NCBI GenBank assembly: GCA_009784725.1
Contig: WQXS01000002.1
Coordinates: forward strand, 62,001 to 126,000
DNA: 64,000 nt
Direction: 5' to 3'
DNA from: Oscillospiraceae bacterium
GTDB taxonomy: Bacteria; Bacillota; Clostridia; Oscillospirales; Oscillospiraceae
Positions 34,419 through 42,995 of this stretch are shown here, one piece after another; the first letter of the stretch is position 1, and each line of letters begins with the position of its first letter. Below the pieces are notes generated by a model. The model ran no database searches and was not told where the DNA came from. It saw nothing but the letters and a program-made list of their open reading frames with translations. Both the position numbers and the translations under genes were made by a program.

Positions 34419-35921
34419 TTATCCTATCCAGGTTCCATCTGTGCGGAAGCTTCGAGCCACTCCGCCTAAGAAAAGGGTTACATTTTGTGCCATTGTTCCG
34501 TTGGCTTGGAAGTAATACCAGTTGCCTCCATCAAACAGCCAGTCATTCATTATCATTTGTCCGTTAGCACGCAGGTAGTACCAATGTCCGTGCGATAACC
34601 AACCTGTTTGCATTGCACCTGTGCTGTGGTGCAGGTAGTACCAGTAACCACCATCAAATACCCAGCTTGTTTGTCTTACTCCGTTAATAACATAATACCA
34701 TGTGTTGCCTTCAAGTACCCAGTTACCGCCGGCGCTTTGTGTGCTTCCGGATCCGGTGCTGCCGCCGCCGGTTGGTGCTGAAGAACCGCCGCTGACTGAT
34801 CCTGTCCATGCACCGGTGGCATTAAATCTGTTTAATACTCCGTCGGGTGTAGTGAAGTCACCTGTTACCATTCTTCCGTTAGGTAGAAGGAAATACCAGT
34901 TGCCTCCCCAAAATACCCAGTTATTTGTTACCATTACGCCGGATGGACCAAAGTAATACCAGAAACCGCCCAGAAGCAGCCAATCTGCTTCCATTCCTCC
35001 GAAATCATGAAGGAAATATGTTCCTGTATCAAGGGTAAGCCAACCCGTTTGCATAACACCGTTAGCATTAAAGTAGTACCAAATATTATCAACTGCGCGC
35101 CATCCTATTGCCATAACGCCGTTTAGAAAATGATACCAAACATTATCCTCAAAATACCAACCGTTAAATCTATCGACAGCTTGACCCTGCCAAACACCGT
35201 TTCCGTCAAAATCCTGCCTGCTGCCATTTATAGTAACAGTTCCGGTAGCCATAATTCCGGTTGTCGGATTTAAGTAATAACGAGCATTGCCTATTGAAAT
35301 CCAATCAGTAAGCATCGCTCCTGTTGACGGATGGAAATAATACCAGTGAGCTCCGATTTGTGTCCAACCTGTCGCCATAATTCCATTGTCGTGCAGATAA
35401 TATCTTGTTGCACCCTGATTATGCCAACCTGTAGCCATTCTTCCTGAATCGGGTATTAAATAAAACCAGGATCCATCAATAAGATGCCAACCAAACTGTA
35501 AGCTACCGTTTCTATAATAATACCATATATCATTTTGCTGAAACCAGCCGTTTCTGACATTTGCCATTTGTGAAAACAACCTGCCATTACTGCCAAAAAC
35601 ATAACTTACACCGTCAATAACTAATGAACCTGTTGCCGCTACACCGTTTGCATGGAAAAAATACCATCCTCCATTAATGAACTGCCATCCTGTTGCCATT
35701 ACTCCATTAGCCGGATTGAAGTAAAACCAACTTCCTCCAATTAGATGCGGGCCACCTTTTAACATCTGACTACTTTCATAATAGACCCATGAATTGCCTT
35801 GTCTTTCCCAGCCGGTCACCGGTGATGCAGGTGCCGCAGATGCAACAGGCACTACCATTGCCGTCAGCAGTACCAGCACAATTGCGAGACTAATCAGCCT
35901 CTTTGATCTCATCTTCATCAT
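34419..35921 (-). CDS. Secreted protein built of choline-binding-type repeats
   Basis: A 500-residue protein with a signal peptide (basic start, hydrophobic ISLAIVLVLLTAMVVPVASA, cleavage near AAP at residue 30). By eye about 21 copies of the ~20-residue cell-wall-binding repeat (pattern W-x-YYF-x-xNG-x-MATGW) follow. Three blocks each end in a variant copy (GNGVWQG, ATGAWTG, TDGTWIG), and a Gly/Ser/Thr-rich linker lies near residue 375-400. No catalytic domain is visible, so it is probably a scaffold, adhesin or wall-coating protein. The repeats bind choline in other bacteria, which matches the choline-decoration operon converging on it. It has its own consensus promoter and AAAAGGGG before the ATG. 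Confidence 0.9.
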   Translation of the reverse strand: MMKMRSKRLISLAIVLVLLTAMVVPVASAAPASPVTGWERQGNSWVYYESSQMLKGGPHLIGGSWFYFNPANGVMATGWQFINGGWYFFHANGVAATGSLVIDGVSYVFGSNGRLFSQMANVRNGWFQQNDIWYYYRNGSLQFGWHLIDGSWFYLIPDSGRMATGWHNQGATRYYLHDNGIMATGWTQIGAHWYYFHPSTGAMLTDWISIGNARYYLNPTTGIMATGTVTINGSRQDFDGNGVWQGQAVDRFNGWYFEDNVWYHFLNGVMAIGWRAVDNIWYYFNANGVMQTGWLTLDTGTYFLHDFGGMEADWLLLGGFWYYFGPSGVMVTNNWVFWGGNWYFLLPNGRMVTGDFTTPDGVLNRFNATGAWTGSVSGGSSAPTGGGSTGSGSTQSAGGNWVLEGNTWYYVINGVRQTSWVFDGGYWYYLHHSTGAMQTGWLSHGHWYYLRANGQMIMNDWLFDGGNWYYFQANGTMAQNVTLFLGGVARSFRTDGTWIG

Positions 35922-35974
35922 AAATACCCCTTTTATGTTATTATGTAAACGTAAAATTTGCGCTGAGAAAATGA

Positions 35975-36003
35975 ATTATATACACTCAATGTTATTATGT
36001 CAA
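35975..36003 (-). promoter_or_regulatory. Full-consensus SigA promoter of the repeat protein
   Basis: On the minus strand TTGACA (35998-36003), a 17-base spacer and TATAAT (35975-35980) match the consensus exactly. An A/T-rich stretch upstream could act as an UP element. The leader to ATG 35921 is about 45 bases. High-level expression is expected unless a repressor acts. Confidence 0.9.
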
Positions 36004-36075
36004 CCCCAAAATTACATTTTTTCTACATTTTTTTACAAATTGTTACAATTACATAAAATCATGTATGACAGCAGA

Positions 36076-37983
36076 TCATATATCTACATATACTAGGATA
36101 ATTTGACCATTTTGTTCTGTAACTTTATATAATGAATTATTTTGAATTTGCCCGACATTTTCAAATGCTCCGCCAAACTGAGTGACAAACTGTTCGTCGA
36201 TGTATTCCAGATAAACATATGTATAATCTCTTCTTAAGATATCTAACCATTCATTTAGCGTTATGTTTCTTGTATAGATATCTCCGTCATAATATGGTGT
36301 TCCAATACTCCATAACATATATTCACTTATCTCAATTGGTGTCATTTCATATCTTGCCATCCAATAATGAAGACCCTCAGAATTTTGTGCTATGTAGTTA
36401 ATTCTATCATCCTTATAATCAAATTCCATTGAAGATATTTTTGAAATTGTGACATTTCCACGCCCACCATCTGTAGGTGGGTCCAGTAAACGAAGTACTA
36501 CTCCTAAATCAAATAAAAATAAGAAAACAGAAAGTAAAATTGCGAGATATGCAAATTTCTTGTTTTTACTGATACTTTTTTCATTTGTATAAAATATGAA
36601 AAGACAACAAAACATACATATTATTATTGTAAAGTATGTGTTCATGTATCGGCTAAACGAAGCTAATACGACCGCTTCAAAATCTGACCAAGCAAATAGA
36701 TATATTACAACCAAAGAAATTGCATATAGAATCCATCCGCAAAAAATTCCGACGGAGGCGCTTATAAGGTTATTTTTTTCCGAGTTATTACTTTTCATTA
36801 TCCAGATCAAAAGAATCGCCGCAAGAATTAATGCATTTTGAAAATATGTAAAGTACAAAGAACTGACTCCAAACATTAAAGATCCAATAAACCTATTTAG
36901 AACAATGTATTGATAAGGCTCTCCATTGCCTTTGATAAACTCAATAACTGCACTTAATGTCATATCACTTACAGCAGACCATGCATATGCTGTGTTTGTG
37001 AAATTTCGGTAAATACTCCATGAAAAATTAACTAATATTGGAGTAATCAAAACAATAGCGGAAATTAGAAAAGTTCTCGACTTCCAAAATCGCAGTAAAA
37101 TAGTTTTTATCCTTATACCATTTTCTGAAATATATTTCTTATCATTTCTTGATTTATAGGCTTTATTTATTAAGTCAATAATAATTATTAAAGCCGCAAT
37201 TAATGCAAGCCCAAACCCTGATGCTTTTACAATGGTTAATACAGCAAATGCAAGAATAATATTAATATAAAAAGAAAAATCGTAATTTTTTTCTGTAAAA
37301 TATGAGAATAATATATACGCAGTAAGAATTCCAAGAAGTGCATCAACATAAACTTCAGTATAGAAATAGTTAAAGGGAAATACAGGAAGGATAAATACGA
37401 ATAATGCAGCTAATGGTATTACTTTAAAATTATTCCATGTAATGTTCTTAAAAATCGGCAATAATAATGATGAACCGAGTACACCCATGCTTATATAAAA
37501 ATTAGACTCGTTATAACCGCTCACTTTCATCCAGAAATAATGGAATAGTGCAGAACCCGGCGGATAACCGCGAAACGCTGTTGTTGCATACGGATGATTT
37601 CCAAAAGCATCGAGCATATACATATTTTTCACAACTAATCCCCAATGAGAAAATTCATCCCAGTATATTAATATTCTATCTCTGTGTACGTAGCAAAAAA
37701 AGACATACAAAAGACAAAAGACAACAAATCCGGGCGTAAATATGTTATTCAAAATGAACTTTTTTATATAAATATTCCACACACATACACCGAGAGCAAC
37801 TACGCTTACTGCAAGAATAAAGTAATACCCGAAAAGCATAATCCTAAATAACCCAAAGACATATAAAATTACTATAATTGAAAAACATGTTATAGCAATT
37901 GTTTGTTCAAATCTGTATTTTAATAGTTGTGCAAGTGCTGAAGAAATAACAGATAAAACTAAGAAAATAATAAATAAATCCAT
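36076..37983 (-). CDS. Large multi-pass membrane glycosyltransferase-like protein (GT-C type)
   Basis: A 635-residue protein with about 13 membrane helices and a ~110-residue soluble C-terminus. HRDRILIYWDEFSHWG near residue 100 places acidic residues in the first extracytoplasmic loop, as in GT-C enzymes, and FRGYPPGSALFHYFW follows. It probably transfers a sugar from a polyprenyl-phosphate donor to the wall polymer. That donor would come from the GtrB-GtrA fusion encoded just upstream, the same two-gene arrangement as in serotype-converting systems. ATG 37983 has GGAGA upstream. No named family can be fixed by eye. Confidence 0.68.
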   Translation of the reverse strand: MDLFIIFLVLSVISSALAQLLKYRFEQTIAITCFSIIVILYVFGLFRIMLFGYYFILAVSVVALGVCVWNIYIKKFILNNIFTPGFVVFCLLYVFFCYVHRDRILIYWDEFSHWGLVVKNMYMLDAFGNHPYATTAFRGYPPGSALFHYFWMKVSGYNESNFYISMGVLGSSLLLPIFKNITWNNFKVIPLAALFVFILPVFPFNYFYTEVYVDALLGILTAYILFSYFTEKNYDFSFYINIILAFAVLTIVKASGFGLALIAALIIIIDLINKAYKSRNDKKYISENGIRIKTILLRFWKSRTFLISAIVLITPILVNFSWSIYRNFTNTAYAWSAVSDMTLSAVIEFIKGNGEPYQYIVLNRFIGSLMFGVSSLYFTYFQNALILAAILLIWIMKSNNSEKNNLISASVGIFCGWILYAISLVVIYLFAWSDFEAVVLASFSRYMNTYFTIIICMFCCLFIFYTNEKSISKNKKFAYLAILLSVFLFLFDLGVVLRLLDPPTDGGRGNVTISKISSMEFDYKDDRINYIAQNSEGLHYWMARYEMTPIEISEYMLWSIGTPYYDGDIYTRNITLNEWLDILRRDYTYVYLEYIDEQFVTQFGGAFENVGQIQNNSLYKVTEQNGQIILVYVDI

Positions 37984-38004
37984 GAACGACTCTCCTTGAA
38001 TTAA

Positions 38005-39072
38005 TTAAAATATAAATCTTTTCTGAATATAATAGCTAAGCAGAAATAAAACTGTATCAATAAGTATTTTTGAGCTAACTTCATTAAGAAATGAAAAATT
38101 AAATATTAATGCGGTGAACACACCTGAGACCAACATTATTACTGCTGCCAAACTATAATATTTTAGGAATGTACTTTTTTGATTTTTTCCTGAGAAAACA
38201 ATATTTTTGTTAACAAGATAATTATAAAACGAAGAGATAATCCTTGCTAAAATCGTGGAAAAAAGTATATATGAAGCAAAAATTCCTTTAGTTAAGCATA
38301 AGATTACAGCAAAAAACCCGATATCCAGCAAAAACGATGAAACAGCTGATAATATATACTTCACAAAAGTTTTATAAATTCTTATTGAATCAAGCAAAGG
38401 GTTAAAATGTGTTCCTTTGTTTTTATCCAAATAAATAGTTTCAATAGATACTTCTTCAATTTTCGTTTTACTATTATTGCATTCAATTAGCATATTCATT
38501 TCATATTCGAATCTTTCTCCGGAAACTAAAATAACTTTTTTAATCATTTCAGTTGATATTGCACGAAGTCCGGTTTGAGTATCTTTCACTTTTAAACCAC
38601 ATAAAAAATATACTATGCTTCTTGTTAATCTATTTCCAATTAAGCTCTTAAATGGAATATTTTTACTGTTAAAATCACGGCAACCTAAAATTAGTTCGCA
38701 ACTACCGGAAAGTTTATATATACATTTAATAATATCCTGTGCTGTATGTTGTCCATCAGAGTCTGCTGTGACAACTCCATGATAATCAAGATAATTCAAC
38801 AAATAATAATTAAACGCTGTTTTTAATGCACGGCCTTTCCCGAAATTTACAGCGTGCTTTAATATTATACAATTGTACTTTTCTTGCGCTTTATTAAATA
38901 GATGTAAATACTCAGATCCGCTGCCATCGTCAACAATAATAAGAGCTACAAGTATATTTGAATTTTCTTGCTTTTTTAAGGTCTCATGTAAATTTTCTAA
39001 CAGTTGTATTAGTCTATTTCCCGGTTCAAGAGATGGAATAATAATAGCAACTTTAATTTCTTCATTTTCCAA
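38005..39072 (-). CDS. GtrB-GtrA fusion: polyprenyl-phosphate GT2 with flippase-like domain
   Basis: A 355-residue fusion. Residues 1-~225 are a DPM-like GT2 (VAIIIPSLEPGNRLIQLL, IIVDDGSGSEY, VNFGKGRALKTAF, TADSDGQHTAQD). Residues ~230-355 are a four-helix GtrA-like domain (AVSSFLLDIGFFAVILCL, NYLVNKNIVFSG, KYYSLAAVIMLVSG). GtrB makes a polyprenyl-phosphate sugar and GtrA is thought to flip it outward. The adjacent membrane protein would be the third, sugar-transferring part. The start is TTG at 39072, behind AAGGAT. An inverted repeat lies in its leader. Confidence 0.85.
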   Translation of the reverse strand: MENEEIKVAIIIPSLEPGNRLIQLLENLHETLKKQENSNILVALIIVDDGSGSEYLHLFNKAQEKYNCIILKHAVNFGKGRALKTAFNYYLLNYLDYHGVVTADSDGQHTAQDIIKCIYKLSGSCELILGCRDFNSKNIPFKSLIGNRLTRSIVYFLCGLKVKDTQTGLRAISTEMIKKVILVSGERFEYEMNMLIECNNSKTKIEEVSIETIYLDKNKGTHFNPLLDSIRIYKTFVKYILSAVSSFLLDIGFFAVILCLTKGIFASYILFSTILARIISSFYNYLVNKNIVFSGKNQKSTFLKYYSLAAVIMLVSGVFTALIFNFSFLNEVSSKILIDTVLFLLSYYIQKRFIF

Positions 39073-39088
39073 TATTTTTATCCTTACA

Positions 39089-39142
39089 AACCACCCAGTT
39101 TCAACTAACCATTTATTTATATAAAATCAGACCTGGGTGGTT
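39089..39142 (-). other. Inverted repeat in the leader of the GtrB-GtrA gene
   Basis: AACCACCCAG (39089-39098 and its complement at 39133-39142) forms a 10-base-pair stem around a 34-base A/T-rich loop. In a minus-strand transcript its 3' arm ends a few bases before the AAGGAT ribosome binding site. It could affect translation of the gene at 38005-39072, or mark the edge of the adjacent structured element. Function unknown. Confidence 0.5.
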
Positions 39143-39145
39143 CTT

Positions 39146-39433
39146 TTATATTGGAAACGAAAAATGCCGGGTACGTTTGTACAGCGTCTTAACGCAGCTT
39201 ACATACACAGCATATTATGTGCAACACAACTAACTATAAATGAGATACTATTGCACCTGTGTGCAATACATCATATAATAGTCATATGGTGTAGCGATTA
39301 AGCTATTGTGTACGTAGTCATTTTACGTATACAGGGCGGGGAGTGGCTTCAACACTTCTCGCCTGCCGCTGAAGCTTTATGTCATATATGACATCAAAGA
39401 TGCTCAGCGAGGCACTTTCGTTTCCTAATATAA
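39146..39433 (+). ncRNA. Candidate structured RNA or MITE-like element (~290 nt)
   Basis: The ends (TTATATTGGAAACGAAA... and its near-complement at 39411-39433) can pair over about 21 of 23 bases. Between them are several short hairpins: 39171-39182, 39184-39195, 39250-39267, 39308-39332, 39335-39363 and the palindrome ATGTCATATATGACAT at 39379-39394. In the 39335-39363 and 39308-39332 hairpins three of the pairs are G-T on the plus strand, which would be mismatches on the minus strand. This suggests a plus-strand RNA. No open reading frame fits. I do not recognise a known RNA class. The remaining part of the 683-base gene-free stretch (39434-39755) is A/T-rich and holds only the hairpin and promoter listed separately. 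Confidence 0.45.
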
Positions 39434-39600
39434 ATTATAAACTTGAATTCCAAGAAAATCAACAATTTTCTCATAATTTATTTGCTCTATGGATATTATT
39501 TGCATATAATATTTCAATGTTTTGAAAAAAAATCAAATTTCTTGAATTTTTCTTTATTTGCACCGAAAATGTAGAATTTGTCACATAAAAAATTATATAT

Positions 39601-39651
39601 ATAAACACAAAAGTTGTAAAAATCCACAATTTTTACAACTTTTGTGTTTAT
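39601..39651. repeat. Long perfect palindrome upstream of the Rpn gene
   Basis: Two 23-base arms (39601-39623 and 39629-39651) are perfect complements around a CCACA loop. It lies about 80 bases before the -10 box of the Rpn gene. It may be a transcription terminator protecting that gene, or an end structure of a mobile unit. A T-run (GTTTTTT) follows on the plus strand. Confidence 0.7.
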
Positions 39652-39727
39652 GGACAGTTTTTTAATGTCATGATACGGTAGTACTACGGTTGTTAATACT
39701 AATTTTGTTCTCATATTTAAGGATTTA

Positions 39728-39736
39728 TGATATAAT
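39728..39736 (+). promoter_or_regulatory. Extended -10 promoter of the Rpn-type gene
   Basis: TGATATAAT gives a perfect extended -10 element, 19 bases before ATG 39756. The -35 region is weak (TTGTTC is 20 bases upstream). A short leader with AAAGG follows. Confidence 0.65.
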
Positions 39737-39755
39737 TTGAAAGGTTGGTTCTGTT

Positions 39756-40586
39756 ATGGATAATTCATTAACACAAAAATCAGGAAGGGAATATAAAGAT
39801 ACACTATTTCGCACTCTGTTCAGTGACAGCAAAAGGTTTTTAGAATTATATAATGCGGTTGCAAATGAGCAGTTACCCGATACCACTTTGGTCACAACCT
39901 TCGAATCAAATGAAATATTGGCAAAATACAACGATTTAGCAGCGTGTATAGATAACCAGTTAATTATTTTCTTTGAGCATCAAAGCACATTATCGGCAAA
40001 TATGCCTTTAAGGTTGTTATCATATATTACAGATATACTCTACTTGCATGTATTAGATAGGAACAAGTTATATAACACTGCACAGGTTAAGATTCCGGCA
40101 CCGAAGTTCTATATATTATATAACGGTAAGCAAAAGCTCACAATAAATAAAATAAAATTGTCTGATGCATTTCTGGTACAAAATGTAAACCCATCAATGG
40201 AACTAATCGCAGAGATAATAAATATCAATCTTGGCAGTGGTGATAATTCACTTAACCGGAGTTTAACTTTACAAGGGTATGCATATCTAATTGAAGAAAT
40301 ACGTAAAAATCAATCAAATGGAATGTCAAGGGACATAGCAATAGTTACAGCCATTGATTTATGCATAAATACAGGTGTCTTGTCAGATTTTCTGACAGAG
40401 CATTATTTGGAGGTGTCAATGATGTTGAACTGGGAGTACGATGCAGAGGCGGAAAAACGAGTCCTGAGAGAATCCGCCCTGGAAGAGGGAATACAACAAG
40501 GAAAGCAAGAAACTATTGAACAGTTTAATGAGCTTTTAAAAGAAGGTTTATCATTAAGTGACGCTCTTGAGAAGATTAATCAATAG
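39756..40586 (+). CDS. Rpn family PD-(D/E)XK nuclease / putative transposase
   Basis: A 276-residue protein of the recombination-promoting nuclease (Rpn/PDDEXK transposase-like) family. The N-terminus carries REYKDTLFRTLFSDSKRFLELYN. The nuclease motif reads YNDLAACIDNQLIIFFEHQST near residues 62-82, and the family's MPLRLLSYITD follows. The C-terminus is a charged helix (EEGIQQGKQETIEQF). Rpn proteins cut DNA and stimulate RecA-independent recombination. Some act in phage defence, and their genes are often multicopy. It stands alone, flanked by a hairpin on each side, in a region unrelated to glycans, so it may be a transferred unit. Confidence 0.85.
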   Translation: MDNSLTQKSGREYKDTLFRTLFSDSKRFLELYNAVANEQLPDTTLVTTFESNEILAKYNDLAACIDNQLIIFFEHQSTLSANMPLRLLSYITDILYLHVLDRNKLYNTAQVKIPAPKFYILYNGKQKLTINKIKLSDAFLVQNVNPSMELIAEIININLGSGDNSLNRSLTLQGYAYLIEEIRKNQSNGMSRDIAIVTAIDLCINTGVLSDFLTEHYLEVSMMLNWEYDAEAEKRVLRESALEEGIQQGKQETIEQFNELLKEGLSLSDALEKINQ

Positions 40587-40627
40587 TATAATTGTCTGAT
40601 TTAATAATTTATATAAACATAATATTC

Positions 40628-40664
40628 GGTTCATTATATATTGGAAAACCAAATATAATGAACC
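40628..40664. terminator. Hairpin between converging Rpn and phosphatase-like genes
   Basis: GGTTCATTATATATTGG and CCAAATATAATGAACC pair with a single bulged base around an AAAA loop. The hairpin lies 41 bases after the Rpn stop and about 30 bases from the stop of the opposing gene. No strong T-run follows, so termination strength is uncertain. Confidence 0.6.
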
Positions 40665-40693
40665 TGCTCTATGTTTAAAAACTGTATATTTCG

Positions 40694-42637
40694 TCAATTT
40701 ATGGGTATTAAAGCCCAATTTTCGTCTTTATTTGCGTCTCCGGATACTTCATAGATGCCGTATATATTAAGGACTGCTGATGAGCCTTGCTCTGCCCATG
40801 GTAATATCCATTGCTCTGTGCCGTACATGATACGTACAGGCGGCTCTGCACCGTTAATTAAGTCAAAATATGAAAGACCGGTCTTAAGGTCCGGTAACCC
40901 CGCAGCTTCCAAAACACTTGCTCCGAGATATTTATTGGAAAGCTCTGTTTTGGTGTCAATCTGTAATCTGCCTGTGCTGCCGAACGGTTTAATGAGCAAG
41001 CTTCCCGTTCTTTTTGCAAGCCTCTCAAAGCTCGGGTCACCCTCTCTGATAACCCTGTCAGCTCCATGGTCAGCGAGCATAATGATCATAGTATTATCGT
41101 AAACACCTAATTCTTTCATATAATTAAAATAAGTGTCTAATATCTCAAAAAACGCCCTGGTACTGTCAATCGTGTTGCCGCCTAATTTTATAGTACCGCT
41201 TTCATCATCAAAATGATAACCGTAAGAAGCCGGGTTATCCCTGTGTCCATGTACATGAGAGCAGTTGAAGTGCTTAACAGTAAAAGTACTTTCCTCTACA
41301 TCTGCCGAAAACTCATTTTGCTTAATATATGACAGAAACTTTAAATCCGAATGCATTCCGATAACAAGGTCCTGAGCCCACTTTGGAAAAACGAAAAACC
41401 CGTTCCCGAAGTTTGGTCCGACATTTGCGAGAAAAAGATTTTTCATCAAATACGGTGCAGATCTGCCAAGCGAAAGCCGTGTTGTTATGTCAACAAACCC
41501 GCCGGGATTTACATCAAGTCTTTTTAGCTCCTGTAAATTATTTGTTCTTTCTTCTATCTGCTCAAGGTCATCATATGTTGATGTATAGTCGAGATATAAA
41601 TTGGTATAAAAGCCGTTATCTATCAGCGTATCAATATACCCGTGCAGACTCCAGGCTTTTTCCCAGTATTCACCGAGAGACTGTCCCTGCTCGTAATAAT
41701 ACTGTGTCAAAAATGCGGTAACAGACGGGAACGTGTCCATATACTCAGTCATATTATCCTCAAAGTGAGTAAACCCGTCGAGCTTCTCATATAAATGCGG
41801 ATATTCCTCCAGAGTATCCTTCATATATTCGACATCCAGACGGTCAAGAACAAAAACCATGATATTTTTATCCTTATTAAACCTTGTAAGGTTTTCATAT
41901 GACTTATATCTTAAATCACCCTCGTCATACCCTTTTGGCAAATCTGCAGACATCGCTGCCGTAACAAGCCCTGTCGCCTGCATTAGAGCAAATGCAATCA
42001 CCGAAAGTACGAGTGCTTTTTCAAACCGGAATATTTTCTTTTTCATCAGCAGTAAAACATATATACAAGGCGGTATAAGTATGACAACAACCCATAAAAG
42101 CATGTTTAAAATATTATAAAGCGAACGGTCACTATATGTTGTCTGTACTCCCCTTATTTCTATCATATTTCCGTTTAAAAACAATGTCTGAAGATATGCG
42201 GCGATAATTAACCCCCACACTAAAAGAACCGAAATGTCCAAAGCATCCGCATTGCACTTATTAATAAGAAGTGTCCATAAGACTGCAGCTAAAACAGTAA
42301 AAATAAGCATATAAATATATGAAGCCGAAAACAGATTCAGTCCGAATCTTGCAAAAATTATCGATGCAAATAAAAACGCGTGAATAACAATACCGGCTGT
42401 CAGCTTAAAACGCCATATAATAAAAAACAATGCACTGAGCAGAATAAAGAATATTAAAAAAACAAGAAGTAACGGAGGCAATAAGAACTTCCAACCGACA
42501 ATAAAATCCACCGGGTTATGCAGGTAAATATCGAGAGGTGTATATATAAATATCATAAAAGCGGAAACAAACGATAATGATAAAATCGTTATCGTTTTTT
42601 GTTTATCCGGAAACAATTGTTTTATTTTGCTTGCCAA
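40694..42637 (-). CDS. Membrane-anchored alkaline-phosphatase-superfamily protein (LTA-synthase/phosphoethanolamine-transferase-like)
   Basis: A 647-residue protein with five to six N-terminal membrane helices (to ~residue 230) and a large extracytoplasmic domain of the sulfatase/alkaline phosphatase fold. Metal-site motifs are NIMVFVLDRLD (first aspartate), TFPSVTAFLTQ with a likely threonine nucleophile, NCSHVHGHRDN and MLADHGAD. Lipoteichoic-acid synthases, phosphoglycerol transferases and phosphoethanolamine transferases share this plan. It probably moves a phospho-alcohol onto a wall polymer. The motif spacing differs from typical LtaS, so the precise donor is open. It is the last gene of the rhamnose operon, closely following a small membrane protein gene. 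Confidence 0.75.
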   Translation of the reverse strand: MASKIKQLFPDKQKTITILSLSFVSAFMIFIYTPLDIYLHNPVDFIVGWKFLLPPLLLVFLIFFILLSALFFIIWRFKLTAGIVIHAFLFASIIFARFGLNLFSASYIYMLIFTVLAAVLWTLLINKCNADALDISVLLVWGLIIAAYLQTLFLNGNMIEIRGVQTTYSDRSLYNILNMLLWVVVILIPPCIYVLLLMKKKIFRFEKALVLSVIAFALMQATGLVTAAMSADLPKGYDEGDLRYKSYENLTRFNKDKNIMVFVLDRLDVEYMKDTLEEYPHLYEKLDGFTHFEDNMTEYMDTFPSVTAFLTQYYYEQGQSLGEYWEKAWSLHGYIDTLIDNGFYTNLYLDYTSTYDDLEQIEERTNNLQELKRLDVNPGGFVDITTRLSLGRSAPYLMKNLFLANVGPNFGNGFFVFPKWAQDLVIGMHSDLKFLSYIKQNEFSADVEESTFTVKHFNCSHVHGHRDNPASYGYHFDDESGTIKLGGNTIDSTRAFFEILDTYFNYMKELGVYDNTMIIMLADHGADRVIREGDPSFERLAKRTGSLLIKPFGSTGRLQIDTKTELSNKYLGASVLEAAGLPDLKTGLSYFDLINGAEPPVRIMYGTEQWILPWAEQGSSAVLNIYGIYEVSGDANKDENWALIPIN

Positions 42638-42643
42638 TTTGAA

Positions 42644-42952
42644 TTACTCCTCGCCATTTGAGCCATTAGTATCGGGTTGTTTGATATCCTGACTGTTTTC
42701 TTTATTTTTGTTTTGTTTTTCTGCTTCCCGTTCAATTTTCCTTTTAATGCGGTTAACATTCATGTTCTTAAAGAACATTATTATTTTACGCCGGAACACG
42801 CCAAACACAACCCCCAGCGTAATAAATGCACCCGCAATTATCTGCGTCAGCATCGCAGTCGTCGCAGGGTCGATATAAGCGGAAGCAGTCGTTGTAAGCA
42901 AAAATACTGCTCCGATAAAAGTTAATAAAAATATTATAATCCTACCTGTCAT
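42644..42952 (-). CDS. Small membrane protein with YIDP motif
   Basis: A 102-residue protein from ATG 42952 (AAAGGG eight bases upstream; the track start at 42970 is less likely). Helix 1 is IIIFLLTFIGAVFLLTTTASA, which could be a signal anchor, followed by AYIDPATTAMLTQIIAGAFITLGVVFGVF and a long basic then acidic tail. Small proteins with a YIDP segment are often found beside LTA-synthase-like genes. That is the case here (six-base gap). I cannot assign a function; an accessory role for the neighbouring enzyme is plausible. Confidence 0.65.
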   Translation of the reverse strand: MTGRIIIFLLTFIGAVFLLTTTASAYIDPATTAMLTQIIAGAFITLGVVFGVFRRKIIMFFKNMNVNRIKRKIEREAEKQNKNKENSQDIKQPDTNGSNGEE

Positions 42953-42995
42953 TAAATAAACCCTTTCCATTTCAGCTTAAAACTAACACATTAAT

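Noticed and set aside
39146-39433. tmRNA, SRP RNA, RNase P RNA or a T-box leader
   Set aside because: None of the conserved core sequences of these RNAs could be found by eye.
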